A DNA stretch of 7,193 nt from NCBI GenBank assembly GCA_021372695.1, contig JAJFTY010000025.1:1-7193 (forward strand). Direction: 5' to 3'. The position numbers were made by a program, and so were the translations under genes. Origin of the DNA: Deltaproteobacteria bacterium (lineage in GTDB: Bacteria; Desulfobacterota; Syntrophia; Syntrophales; UBA5619). Positions 1-6,795 of the stretch are shown here, piece by piece. The notes below the pieces were generated by a model. It was not told the DNA's origin and searched no databases. It saw only the letters and a program-made list of their open reading frames with translations. How positions within the stretch are numbered: position 1 is the stretch's first letter; every line of letters begins with the position of its first letter.

Positions 1-683
1 AAGGAATCGGGCGTCAGCAGCTTCGCCAATTCGGTCGCCGGTTGCCCGACGAACTCCTCCGGTTTGAACCCCAGGATTCTCTCCACGCTCGGCGAGACGC
101 TCAAGAAACGGAGATCCGTGTCTATTGTAAAGATGACATCCGCAACATGACCGAAACTGAGCCGGTATTGCTCCTCGAGAGCCTTCAGCTGCTGATTGGC
201 GTGCTCCAGATCGATCATCTTCTTTTCAAGCTTGCTGAAAAGGATTTCGTTGTACTGCCGGAAGAACTCCATGTCTTCTCCGAGAGGCCTGGCTGCCCCT
301 GGTTTGACCGCCGAGGTCTGCTTCCATACCTCCTTGAGGATATCGATCAGAGTATCCGGCTCCTGAGGTTTCAGAACAAACCGGTCCGCGCCGAGGCTCA
401 GGGCGAATTTCTCGTCCTTCGGCTCCGTATAGGTGGCGGTGTAGAATACGAACGGGACCTTCTGAAGGTTTTCGTCGGCCTTGCACTGGCGGCAGAAGGT
501 ATAGCCGTCCATGACCGGCATCAGGATGTCCGAAACGATCAGGTCGGGGGGGACGGACCGAGCCTTCTCCAGAGCCGCCTTGCCGTTTTCCGCGGAAAGG
601 ACCTCAAACCCTTCCGCCTCCAGAAGGCATTTCAGGATATAGAGATTGGTGCCATTGTCATCGACGATCAGTATCCTTTTCAT
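1..683 (-). CDS. REC-PAS signalling protein, 3' end outside the window (probable sensor kinase or other multidomain regulator)
   Basis: The 227 codons visible encode the N-terminal part of a multidomain signalling protein that runs off the left edge without a stop. Residues 1-120 form a receiver domain: it opens [10 protein letters not shown] with acidic residues D8 and D9, the phospho-acceptor is D52 in IVSDILMP, T82 lies in FVFYTATYT and the conserved lysine is K105 in FVLKP. A charged helical linker (about 140-170) follows, then a PAS domain starts near residue 172 (YRLSFGHVADVIFTIDTDLRF... ending RILGFKPEEFVG). The start at 683 is chosen because AAGGA lies about 5 nt upstream; an in-frame ATG at 689 abuts that site and is less likely. 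The gene overlaps the preceding receiver gene by 26 nt, so the two are surely co-transcribed. REC-PAS proteins of this type often continue into a histidine kinase, but the output domain cannot be seen here. The REC and PAS calls are firm; the overall function is open. Confidence 0.92.
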   Translation of the reverse strand, partial: MKRILIVDDNGTNLYILKCLLEAEGFEVLSAENGKAALEKARSVPPDLIVSDILMPVMDGYTFCRQCKADENLQKVPFVFYTATYTEPKDEKFALSLGADRFVLKPQEPDTLIDILKEVWKQTSAVKPGAARPLGEDMEFFRQYNEILFSKLEKKMIDLEHANQQLKALEEQYRLSFGHVADVIFTIDTDLRFLSVSPSVERILGFKPEEFVGQPATELAKLLTPDS

Positions 684-1074
684 CTTCATCCTTTTCCCCC
701 GCGCATCTCATGGCCAGATACTCCTCTACCTGCTGATCGAAGGTGTCCGGATCGATCGGCTTTTCGATATAACCGTTGCAGCCTGCTGCGATGGCTTTTT
801 CCCTGTCTCCGGGCATCGCGTAGGAGGTCACGGCCACAATGGGAATTCCTGCCAGATCGGGATTCCCTCGCAGACTGCGGGCAACCGCATAACCATCCAT
901 GACGGGCAGCTGGATATCGAGCAGAATCAAGTCCGGCATCAGCGAGGCCGCGAGTTTGATCCCCTCCTGCCCATCGGCGGCGGAGTGGACTTCGTAGCCG
1001 CACCCTTCCAGGATAAACCGGATCAGGTAGAGATTCTGCTCATTGTCTTCGATGACCAGGATTTTTTCTTTCAT
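658..1074 (-). CDS. Stand-alone receiver-domain response regulator (CheY/DivK-like)
   Basis: This 138-residue protein is essentially one receiver domain and acts in the cytoplasm as a phospho-acceptor for a histidine kinase. It begins [14 protein letters not shown] with the acidic pair E9/D10; the phosphorylation site is D53 in [14 protein letters not shown], the switch threonine is T83 in VAVTSYAM and the conserved lysine is K105 in YIEKP. The VTSYAMPGD and GYIEKP signatures resemble DivK-like and hybrid-kinase receivers. No DNA-binding or enzymatic output domain follows; the protein ends in a short acidic and basic tail ([12 protein letters not shown]), part of which is read from DNA shared with the next gene. 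The start is the ATG of an ATGA overlap with the upstream kinase gene (4 nt), preceded by GGGAGAGG. A longer in-frame reading to 1143 lies inside the kinase gene and lacks family similarity. Most likely it is a partner of the kinase encoded just upstream, relaying phosphate or tuning kinase output. Confidence 0.95.
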   Translation of the reverse strand: MKEKILVIEDNEQNLYLIRFILEGCGYEVHSAADGQEGIKLAASLMPDLILLDIQLPVMDGYAVARSLRGNPDLAGIPIVAVTSYAMPGDREKAIAAGCNGYIEKPIDPDTFDQQVEEYLAMRCAGEKDEDEKDTDRR

Positions 1075-3083
1075 CGCCTCTCCCTCTCTTTGGGGAGGGA
1101 GAAACCGAACGTGCTCCCGGAACCCCATGTGCTTGTCACCCACATCCTGCCCCCCATCAGCTCGACGAGTTTCTTGGATATGGAAAGGCCCAGCCCGGTG
1201 CCGTCATATTTTCGGGTGAGCCCCGAATCGATCTGCCTGAACGATTTGAAAATGGTCCCCATGTCCTCTTCCTTGATTCCGATGCCGGTATCCACCACTT
1301 TCATGATGACGCTGTCATCATCCTCTTCACACACGATCCGCACGACCCCCTCCTCCGTGAACTTGATCGCGTTGCTCAGCAGATTGAGCAGGACCTGCTC
1401 CACCCGGCGGGCATCGCCCGTGATGGCGCTCACCTCCGGGGGCATCTCATACACGAGGGCAAGGCCCTTGGCATCGGCCAGAGGGCGAGCGGTCTGCTCG
1501 GCCTTCTCGACGATCTGGCGCAGGTCGATCTCTTCAACGGCCACCTTGAGCTGCCCCGCCTCGATCTTGGAGATGTCCAGAACGTCATTGATCAGCGCCA
1601 GCAGATGCTGGGAGCTGCGCCGCACCATGTTCAGCTGCTTTTTCTGCTCTTCGTTCAAAGGGCCGACCCGTTCGCGGAGAATGATCCCGGTGAAGCCGAT
1701 GATGGAGTTCAGGGGGGTGCGCAGCTCGTGGGACATGGTTGCCAGAAAAGCGGATTTCAGATTGTCGGCAACCTCGGCCTGCTCCTTGGCCACGGCCAGT
1801 TCGCTCATCGTCTGCTTCAGCTCCTGCTCTCTTGCGGTGCGCTCGTCGATCTCCCCCGCGAGCCTCTCATTGACCTCCTGGAGACGTCCCGTACGCTCCT
1901 GGACCATCTCCTCGAGATGGTCGCGATGTTCTCGAAGCTCCCTTCCGGTCGTTTCCAGCGACTTCTGGGTTTTTGCGAGGGCATCGATCATGCCGTTGAA
2001 TGATCGGGCCAAAAGCTCGATTTCATCTCCGGAGCGGATGTCAATCCGGTGTGCGAGATCCGTTGTCGCCGCAATGTAATTCGTTTCGCCGACGAACCGG
2101 TGCAGGGGGCGGACGACGAAGACGTGGAGTCCGGCCCAGGTCATGGCCGTCAAGAGCAGCAAGCCCGCGAACAATCCCGAAACCGTGATGACGACCGGGC
2201 CCCGGATCTGGCTTTCGATATTCTCCGTGGGGATCAGGACGGCGATCTTCCAGAATTGCCGGGTGGACGTCCGGTAGTAGACGTAATTCTCCTTGCCCAG
2301 GATGTTCAGGGTGGAGACGCCCTGCCGGTTCTCCATCAGCAATCGGTGGAGTTCGGGTGAATAGTCGCTGATGTTTCGGAAAAGGGACTTCTTGTCTTCG
2401 CCGGACAGGATGACGCCCTTCCTGTCCGTGAGAAATATCATTCCCACCGGGCTGGTCTTGAAGTTGCCGAGGTAGTCGGTCAAATTGTTCAACGTGATGT
2501 CGACGCCCACGGCCCCGTAGAACCTGTTGCCCCGGTCGACAAGGGCCTTGACGATGCCGACGTTGACGTCCGATGTGGTCACGGCAGGGTAGGCGTCGGT
2601 GATGACCGTATTCTCGGGATTCTCCCTGGCCAACAGGTACCAGGGGCGATCCCGGGGGTCGTACTGGCTGGCAGCGGCCCGCTTGTGCGAGCGGACGAAA
2701 CTGCCGTTTTCCCTTCCCATGTAGACGGAGTTCACATAGCGATGCGTCATCCGGTATGCATTGAACAGGTCGATGATCCTTTGTTCATTCGGCCGGATAT
2801 CGTATCGGAAGCTTTTTTCATCGGCGCCGAGAAAGTTCGTGAAATGTCGATCGTCCCGCGACCGGACGATCTCGTTGGCCGCCAGGTTGGCGACGTCGCT
2901 CTCCGCTTCGAAAAAAATGGTATTCAATGCGAAATCGATGTGCTGGAGCTGCTTGGAGATATCTTCCCTGATGGCGGCTAATCGGTCGTTCCAGAGCTTG
3001 GTGTAGAGGATCCCTCCAAGGGCCGCGGTCAGAAATATGGCGCTGCCCAGGTACAGGATGAGCAATTTCGTTCGAAGCTTCAT
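1071..3083 (-). CDS. Membrane sensor histidine kinase, dCache-HAMP-HisKA-HATPase
   Basis: This 670-residue protein is an inner-membrane sensor that autophosphorylates on histidine in response to a periplasmic signal. In order: transmembrane helix 1 (about 5-28), a periplasmic Cache-type sensor (about 34-290, with the typical DPRDRPWY at 143-150 and [10 protein letters not shown]), transmembrane helix 2 (about 296-324), a HAMP domain (about 325-372), a long coiled coil rich in Glu/Arg (to about 440), HisKA with the phospho-site His452 in [15 protein letters not shown], and the ATPase domain with N box NLLSNAIKF (N571), G1 box DTGIGI (D598) and G2 box DGTGLGLS. There is no C-terminal receiver, so it is a classical, non-hybrid kinase. 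Cache domains usually bind small organic molecules; the ligand cannot be told. The ATG at 3083 follows GAGGGTGA; a TTG at 3116 is possible but would add 11 residues ahead of the natural short N terminus. It is the first gene of a three-gene signalling operon. Confidence 0.95.
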   Translation of the reverse strand: MKLRTKLLILYLGSAIFLTAALGGILYTKLWNDRLAAIREDISKQLQHIDFALNTIFFEAESDVANLAANEIVRSRDDRHFTNFLGADEKSFRYDIRPNEQRIIDLFNAYRMTHRYVNSVYMGRENGSFVRSHKRAAASQYDPRDRPWYLLARENPENTVITDAYPAVTTSDVNVGIVKALVDRGNRFYGAVGVDITLNNLTDYLGNFKTSPVGMIFLTDRKGVILSGEDKKSLFRNISDYSPELHRLLMENRQGVSTLNILGKENYVYYRTSTRQFWKIAVLIPTENIESQIRGPVVITVSGLFAGLLLLTAMTWAGLHVFVVRPLHRFVGETNYIAATTDLAHRIDIRSGDEIELLARSFNGMIDALAKTQKSLETTGRELREHRDHLEEMVQERTGRLQEVNERLAGEIDERTAREQELKQTMSELAVAKEQAEVADNLKSAFLATMSHELRTPLNSIIGFTGIILRERVGPLNEEQKKQLNMVRRSSQHLLALINDVLDISKIEAGQLKVAVEEIDLRQIVEKAEQTARPLADAKGLALVYEMPPEVSAITGDARRVEQVLLNLLSNAIKFTEEGVVRIVCEEDDDSVIMKVVDTGIGIKEEDMGTIFKSFRQIDSGLTRKYDGTGLGLSISKKLVELMGGRMWVTSTWGSGSTFGFSLPKERERR
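1079..1102 (-). promoter_or_regulatory. Hairpin covering the Shine-Dalgarno sequence of the receiver gene
   Basis: On the mRNA (minus strand), TCTCCCTC and GAGGGAGA can form a perfect 8-bp stem with an 8-nt loop. The 3' arm is the purine-rich Shine-Dalgarno sequence of the receiver gene that starts at 1074. The whole hairpin lies in the last codons of the kinase gene (encoding FSLPKERE), so ribosomes finishing the kinase would melt it. Together with the ATGA stop/start overlap this suggests translational coupling. The pairing is read directly from the sequence; the function is inferred. Confidence 0.5.
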
Positions 3084-3165
3084 CCCGGTCACCCTCGTTT
3101 CGTCAGAAGCAACCAACCTATGTCTCCGGAATCTAAAAATATATCAGATAATTTGCGTGGTTAGG

Positions 3166-3193
3166 ATTCTACCCCGGGCATCGAAAAAGTCAA
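3166..3193 (-). promoter_or_regulatory. Sigma70-type promoter of the histidine kinase operon
   Basis: On the minus strand TTGACT (3193-3188) and TAGAAT (3171-3166) are separated by 16 nt, each matching the -35 and -10 consensus at five of six positions. Transcription would begin near 3159, leaving a leader of about 76 nt before the kinase ATG at 3083. It lies in the 189-nt gap after the murJ stop, so the signalling operon can be transcribed independently of murJ. I see no convincing intrinsic terminator for murJ in this gap; a short CAAG/CTTG pairing near 3244-3256 has no T run after it. Confidence 0.6.
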
Positions 3194-3272
3194 GGACTAT
3201 CGTGGCGGGTTGTGAAGCGCCCCACATCGGCGGAGTTTCCCTGCCAAGGCGGGCTTGCCGTTTTGGCCGCGG

Positions 3273-4865
3273 TCATCGAAAGGCTTTGCGGCCGAGGCGG
3301 CGTCGAATCGAGCCGATGGCGGTCGTGACCTCGGGGCTCCGGAGCAGGAGGGCTGCGCCGAAGAAGGCGCCTGTACCGCCCGCGATGCAGAGGAGCAGAT
3401 GGATGAGCCTTGCCTCGAAAGGCGCGGCGATGTCCCAGGGGCGGATCATGTCGACCAGAAGGATGACCCCCCACATGGCCAGGGAGGCGAGGCAGGTGCG
3501 GCCCAGGGAGTCGTAGAAGCTCCTGTCCAGGAGCTTTCCGATCCGCCGTTTCAGGATGATCCAGAGCATCCCGACGTTCACCGCGGTGGCGATGGAGGTG
3601 GCGAGTGCCAACCCGCCGTGCTTGAGCGGAAACATCAGCGCGACGCTGAAGAGGGCGTTGACGATGAGCGCGACGATGGCGGCCTTCATCGGCGCCTTCG
3701 TGTCCTGGAGGGAGTAGAAGGCGGAGACGATGATCCGGATCACGGAGAAGGCCCAGAGGCCGACGCTGTAGCAGAGCAGGGCCTGGGCCGTATTGAGCGT
3801 GGAGGGGATGCCGAACTCGCCCCGCTGGAAGAGAACGGAGATGATCGGGACCCGCAGCACGATCAGGGCGACCGATGCCGGAATCGTGATGAAGAGGATG
3901 AGTCGAAGCGAGAAGGCGATCGTCCGTTTCAATTCCTCGAACCGCCCCTGCGCCACCTGCTCGGAGAAGCTGGGGAGGGTCGCCGTCCCGACCGCGATGG
4001 CGAATACCCCGAGCGGAAGCTCGACGATCCGGTCGGCGTAGTAGAGGTAGGAGACGCTCCCGGTGGGGAGCAGCGAGGCCAGGATCGTTCCGATGAAGAT
4101 GTTGATCTGGTAGATCGCCGCCCCGAAGGCCGCGGGGAGCATCAACAGGCCGATCCGCTTTACCCCCGGATGGCGGAAGCGGAAGTTCGGCTTCAGGCGC
4201 ACGCCCATCCGGACGAGAAAGGGCCACTGCATGGCGAGCTGCAACACCCCGCCCGCCATCACGCCGATGGCGAGGGCCGTGATCGGCTCGCGGAAGAAGC
4301 CGCGAAGGGTCAGCGCGGCCAGGATCATGGCGAGGTTCAGGACGACGGGCGACAGGGCCGGGGCCGCGAAGTGCCGGAGCGAATTGAGGATCCCCATGCA
4401 GAGGGCCACGAGCGAGATGAGCAGAATGTAGGGGAACATGAGCCTCGTCAGAAAGACGGCGAGGTCGTATTGGGCGGCCGAGTGGGTGAAGCCGGGGGCC
4501 ATGACGGTCACGACGAGCGGCGCAAAGAGGACGCCCGCCAGGGAGACGGCGACCAGGAGGATCGAGAGGGCCGTGAAGGCGATATCGGCCAGCTCCAGCG
4601 CCTCTTCCCGGGTCCGGTTTTTCAGGTATTCCGTGAAGACGGGGACGAAGGAGACGGTGAGCGACCCTTCGGCGAGGAGACGCCGCAGGAGGTTCGGGAT
4701 CCGGAAGGCGACGAAGAAGGCATCCGTCGTGAGCCCGGCGCCGAAAAGGCCGGCCACGATCATGTCCCGGATGAAGCCGAAGACGCGGGAGAGCATCGTG
4801 GCCATGCCCACCACGCCCGCCGCCCGGACGACCCGAGAATTTTCCGATCTGTGCGTCTCACCCAT
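3273..4865 (-). CDS. murJ: Lipid II flippase MurJ (MviN family)
   Basis: MurJ moves the peptidoglycan precursor lipid II across the cytoplasmic membrane and is normally essential. This 530-residue protein matches the family in length and in its many hydrophobic segments (14 helices expected). Family hallmarks in the N-terminal third are SRVFGFIRD (R27, R33), TDAFFVAFRIPN (D48), the NLLRRLLAEG that follows (R61, R62) and SFVPVFTEY; in the middle is YYADRIVELPLG with R279. These correspond to charged residues known to matter in the transport cavity of E. coli MurJ (assignment by motif, not by alignment). The C terminus ends in a basic tail (RRRLGRK). I chose the ATG at 4865 because AGGTGG lies 8 nt upstream; a GTG at 4877 would add four residues but lacks a well-placed site. 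It stands alone: 380 nt separate it from yggU upstream, and the downstream operon has its own promoter. No clear promoter for it was found. Confidence 0.97.
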   Translation of the reverse strand: MGETHRSENSRVVRAAGVVGMATMLSRVFGFIRDMIVAGLFGAGLTTDAFFVAFRIPNLLRRLLAEGSLTVSFVPVFTEYLKNRTREEALELADIAFTALSILLVAVSLAGVLFAPLVVTVMAPGFTHSAAQYDLAVFLTRLMFPYILLISLVALCMGILNSLRHFAAPALSPVVLNLAMILAALTLRGFFREPITALAIGVMAGGVLQLAMQWPFLVRMGVRLKPNFRFRHPGVKRIGLLMLPAAFGAAIYQINIFIGTILASLLPTGSVSYLYYADRIVELPLGVFAIAVGTATLPSFSEQVAQGRFEELKRTIAFSLRLILFITIPASVALIVLRVPIISVLFQRGEFGIPSTLNTAQALLCYSVGLWAFSVIRIIVSAFYSLQDTKAPMKAAIVALIVNALFSVALMFPLKHGGLALATSIATAVNVGMLWIILKRRIGKLLDRSFYDSLGRTCLASLAMWGVILLVDMIRPWDIAAPFEARLIHLLLCIAGGTGAFFGAALLLRSPEVTTAIGSIRRRLGRKAFR

Positions 4866-4918
4866 CCTTAAATCCACCTGAATCTTCGGTTGCTCCGGCT
4901 GCCAGTGGAAGCGTCTTT

Positions 4919-4995
4919 GGAATCGTGATCCCTTCGCGCGCTGGATCTTTTTCGACCCGAAAAACCTCCAATGCGCGCTACCGGGATCGCATTCC
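4919..4995. repeat. Imperfect palindrome, first of two intergenic elements
   Basis: Two arms (4919-4954 and 4958-4995) are reverse complements of each other apart from small gaps and mismatches, around a 3-nt centre ACC. The innermost 7 bp (TTTTTCG/CGAAAAA) are perfect, followed outward by matching GCGCGC blocks, GATCCC/GGGATC and GGAAT/ATTCC. As RNA or single-stranded DNA it would fold into one long hairpin. Shared segments with the palindrome at 5024-5201 suggest the same repeat family. It may be a structured mRNA leader, a small non-autonomous mobile element or a REP-like sequence; no transposase or target duplication was identified. Confidence 0.6.
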
Positions 4996-5023
4996 TGTTA
5001 AAGAGGGACATCTCCCATTTTTT

Positions 5024-5201
5024 CCGGGCTGCGGCGCTTCGCCGGGATGCTGAATATTTTTCGACCCTGCACGTCCTCGCTGCGCTGCCGGGAAAAAACT
5101 CGCGCTTCGCGCTCAGACAATTTTCCCGGCGGTCGCTTCGCTGCGGCGGCATGGGACCCCGAAAAATCTTCAATGCATCCCTCGCGAAGGCCTTTGCCCG
5201 G
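5024..5201. repeat. Large nested imperfect palindrome, second intergenic element
   Basis: The outer arms 5024-5063 and 5160-5201 match as reverse complements in successive blocks: CCGGGC/GCCCGG, GCTTCGC/GCGAAGG-like, GGGATGC/GCATCCC and ATTTTTCG/CGAAAAAT. Between them a second perfect 10-bp inverted repeat (GCCGGGAAAA at 5087-5096, TTTTCCCGGC at 5121-5130) encloses a small GCGC-TTC-GCGC hairpin. The word GCTTCGC recurs at 5036, 5104 and 5134. The symmetry centre is close to 5110. The open frames crossing it encode only low-complexity Arg/Ser/Ala-rich chains with no recognisable domain, so I regard it as non-coding repeat DNA. Confidence 0.6.
5087..5130 (-). terminator. Possible terminator-like stem downstream of yggU
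   Basis: On the minus strand the inner part of the palindrome reads GAGCGCGAAGCGCGAG and then six T residues, that is, a short GC hairpin followed by a T tract, inside a 10-bp outer stem. It lies about 115-160 nt beyond the yggU stop and could end that transcript before murJ. The stem directly before the T run is short and the T run itself can pair with the outer arm, so the call is weak. Confidence 0.3.
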
Positions 5202-5245
5202 TTTCGCCAGGGGCATCCCGCAGTCTCCCGCATGGCATCCTGGAC

Positions 5246-5536
5246 TTATAAAGATGCGATTCGGGCGGCGATCTGGGCCGCCTTCACCCCGGCGATCGCG
5301 ACGGTCTTTGTCCGGGATGTGTGGCCGGCAATGATCGCCACCTGCCCCTTCTTCACACCGAGCAGTTCCGCCAGCAGCGCGACGCACGCCTCGTTCGCCT
5401 TCCCGTCCACGGGCGGCGCCGTGATCCTGAGCTTCCAGGCGTCGTCCTGGAAACCCGCGGCTTCACAGCGGGAGGCCCTCGGGACGACCCGGACGCGGAA
5501 GACGGCGCCGGTTTCGGTTTCGCGGATAGGGATCAT
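5246..5536 (-). CDS. yggU: YggU family protein (DUF167)
   Basis: A 96-residue protein of the small, widely conserved DUF167/YggU family, whose molecular function is not established. The family pattern is clear: a leading strand region FRVRVVPRASR (13-23), WKLRITAPPVDGKANEA (34-50, the best-conserved stretch, with the PPVDGKAN motif), then LLAELLGVKKGQVAIIAGHTSRTKTV and a C-terminal helix. Length is normal. The ATG at 5536 lies 5 nt after the yggT stop, with only a weak GGTGA before it, so translation is probably coupled to yggT. The yggT-yggU order is the usual arrangement in many bacteria. A longer reading to 5926 in this frame runs through the yggT gene and is not real. Confidence 0.93.
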   Translation of the reverse strand: MIPIRETETGAVFRVRVVPRASRCEAAGFQDDAWKLRITAPPVDGKANEACVALLAELLGVKKGQVAIIAGHTSRTKTVAIAGVKAAQIAARIASL

Positions 5537-5541
5537 GGCGG

Positions 5542-5841
5542 TCACCGGAACCGGTTCGCCAGTTCGAGCAGGCTCCTGATCAGGAAGCTCTGAAGGAAGA
5601 CGATCGCCAGCAGGATGATGATCGGCGAAAAGTCGATCCCGAACCCGCCGATCGGGATCCAGCGCCGGACGCGGTACATCACCGGTTCGGTGACCTGATG
5701 GATGAACCGGACGATCGGGTTGTAAGGATCGGGATTGACCCAGGAGAGAACGGCCCGGATGATGATGATCCACATGTAGATGGTCAGCACCGTGTCGAGG
5801 ATATGGGCCATGGCGGCGATGAAATTTCCCAGAACGAACAT
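5542..5841 (-). CDS. yggT: YggT family integral membrane protein
   Basis: A 99-residue inner-membrane protein with two hydrophobic segments: about 4-32 (ending in the family stretch IIIIRAVLSWVNPDPYNP) and about 68-92 (FSPIIILLAIVFLQSFLI). Between them lies the conserved loop IVRFIHQVTEPVMYRVRRWIP, with the T-E-P and R-R-x-IP features typical of one YggT repeat; proteobacterial members such as E. coli YggT are longer with a doubled unit, whereas this is the single-unit form. The family has been linked to envelope or osmotic functions and, in photosynthetic relatives (YlmG), to division or membrane organisation, but no biochemical activity is settled. GGGAG lies about 10 nt before the ATG. It sits 44 nt after the hydrolase gene and 5 nt before yggU, and is likely in one transcript with both. 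Confidence 0.94.
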   Translation of the reverse strand: MFVLGNFIAAMAHILDTVLTIYMWIIIIRAVLSWVNPDPYNPIVRFIHQVTEPVMYRVRRWIPIGGFGIDFSPIIILLAIVFLQSFLIRSLLELANRFR

Positions 5842-5860
5842 GCTTCTTGTCTCCCTTCGC

Positions 5861-5881
5861 CCCTCCCGCCGGGGGAGAGGT
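5861..5881. repeat. Short GC hairpin between the hydrolase and yggT genes
   Basis: CCCCTCCCGCC followed by GGGGGAGAGG can fold with a CTCCC/GGGAG core and flanking C-G pairs, in the 44-nt gap between the two genes. There is no T run, so it is not a classic terminator; it may attenuate or stabilise the transcript, or be a fragment of a dispersed palindromic repeat. In translation this kind of sequence gives the SPLPPGER string often seen in spurious proteins. Confidence 0.4.
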
Positions 5882-5885
5882 GTGA

Positions 5886-6701
5886 TCAGGCGGCGGTGGA
5901 CGGATGTCGTCTCTCGCGGCGGTCAAGATCGCAGCGGTTCACGAACTCCGTCAGTGCGGCGTTGAAGGCCTCGGGGTTTTCCCACATGACGAAATGGCCC
6001 GCCCCCGGAATCAGGACGAGCCCTGCCCCGGGGATGTGTCCTCCGAGGTATTCGGAGAAGGCGGGCGGCATCATCTTGTCTTCCGCCCCGCAGACCGCGA
6101 GTACGGGGATCCCGATCCCCGCGATCGCCTCCGTGATGTCGAGTGCGGCGCAGGCGGTGAAATCGCCGTGGATGACCTCGGGTTTCGTGCGGGAGAGGCT
6201 GGTCGTGATGAGATCACCGAGCCGCTCGCGGTTCGCCTTCGCGACCGAAAATCTGGCAGCCAGCCCGATGACCGCTGCCGGGTCCTGCTCCAGCCCTTCG
6301 AGAATGGCCGGGTTGACGGGCATACGGACGCCGCCTCCCACCGGAACCACCGCGGCGGCGGCATCACCGTAGAGGATCGCAAACCTGAGACAGATGGCCG
6401 CGCCGAGGGAGTGGCCGACCAGGATCGGCTCCACAACTCCCAGCGCCTCCAGAATCTTTTTCACCCAGGCCACGTAAGCGGAAACATCTCTCTCCCCGGG
6501 TCCTTCGGACTCCCCGTGGCCGGGCAGATCGATCGCCACGATGTTGAAACTGCTCTTCAGCGGGGTGTACTGCAGGATCCAATCCGTGTGGCTTCCGCCG
6601 GAGCCGTGGACGAAGACCAGCGTCCTGCGGTCCGGAAGAAAATCTCCATTGCTGACCCAGCAGGCCAGCTTCCGCCCGTCGATATCCGCAACGTGGATCA
6701 A
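5886..6701 (-). CDS. Alpha/beta hydrolase fold protein
   Basis: A cytoplasmic serine hydrolase of the alpha/beta fold, 271 residues from the chosen start, a typical length. Visible features are the oxyanion-loop motif HGSGGS (32-37), the strand and turn IVAIDLPGHGESEGP (54-68), the nucleophile elbow GHSLGA with Ser98, the acid Asp208 in VCGAEDKMMPP and the catalytic His236 in PGAGHFVMWENPEAF. The catalytic triad is therefore complete. The substrate cannot be assigned; homologues include esterases, lipases and C-C hydrolases. The start is uncertain: no in-frame ATG precedes the conserved region, and I prefer the TTG at 6701 because GGGAGG lies 9 nt upstream; a GTG at 6710 is too close to that site. 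The frame stays open to 6995, but that extension crosses a palindromic repeat and has no domain-like character. It is the first gene of a probable operon with yggT and yggU. Confidence 0.9.
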   Translation of the reverse strand: MIHVADIDGRKLACWVSNGDFLPDRRTLVFVHGSGGSHTDWILQYTPLKSSFNIVAIDLPGHGESEGPGERDVSAYVAWVKKILEALGVVEPILVGHSLGAAICLRFAILYGDAAAAVVPVGGGVRMPVNPAILEGLEQDPAAVIGLAARFSVAKANRERLGDLITTSLSRTKPEVIHGDFTACAALDITEAIAGIGIPVLAVCGAEDKMMPPAFSEYLGGHIPGAGLVLIPGAGHFVMWENPEAFNAALTEFVNRCDLDRRERRHPSTAA

Positions 6702-6795
6702 GGCTGCCACCCTCCCTTGTGGAATCCGCCCGCGAAGGCCTTCCTGCGCCTGCCGGAGGGGCGAACTAAGCGATCGGCTCCAAACCCTGCCGGAG

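Larger units (their letters stand above)
4866..5245. other. 380-nt gene-free region between yggU and murJ
   Basis: The stretch is occupied mostly by the two imperfect palindromes listed separately. Its minus-strand end carries the AGGTGG ribosome binding site of murJ (4880-4874). Open frames on both strands give only Arg/Ser-rich chains without domains or good ribosome binding sites. No recognisable promoter for murJ was found, though one must lie here or further upstream. Confidence 0.6.

Noticed and set aside
646..2079. 477-residue plus-strand open frame
   Set aside because: It lies opposite the kinase and receiver genes and shows Ser/Arg-rich low-complexity sequence with no domain.
3240..3262. 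Possible murJ terminator near CAAG/CTTG
   Set aside because: The stem is only about four pairs and is not followed by T residues on the murJ strand.
3255..4871. 538-residue plus-strand open frame
   Set aside because: It is the antisense of murJ. Its Gly/Asp/Glu/Arg-rich composition is typical of a frame opposite a GC-rich gene, while the minus strand gives a full MurJ.
4919..5201. CRISPR array or direct-repeat array
   Set aside because: The repeated motifs are inverted, diverged and unevenly spaced, with no regular spacer length and no cas genes nearby.
4868..5233. 121-residue minus-strand open frame between yggU and murJ
   Set aside because: It spans both palindromes, encodes Arg/Ser/Ala-rich sequence without a domain, and has no convincing ribosome binding site; the symmetry of the DNA explains it better.
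5246..5926. N-terminally extended version of YggU (226 residues)
   Set aside because: The extra part is the yggT gene read in the wrong frame (His/Pro/Arg-rich); the family match begins at the ATG at 5536.
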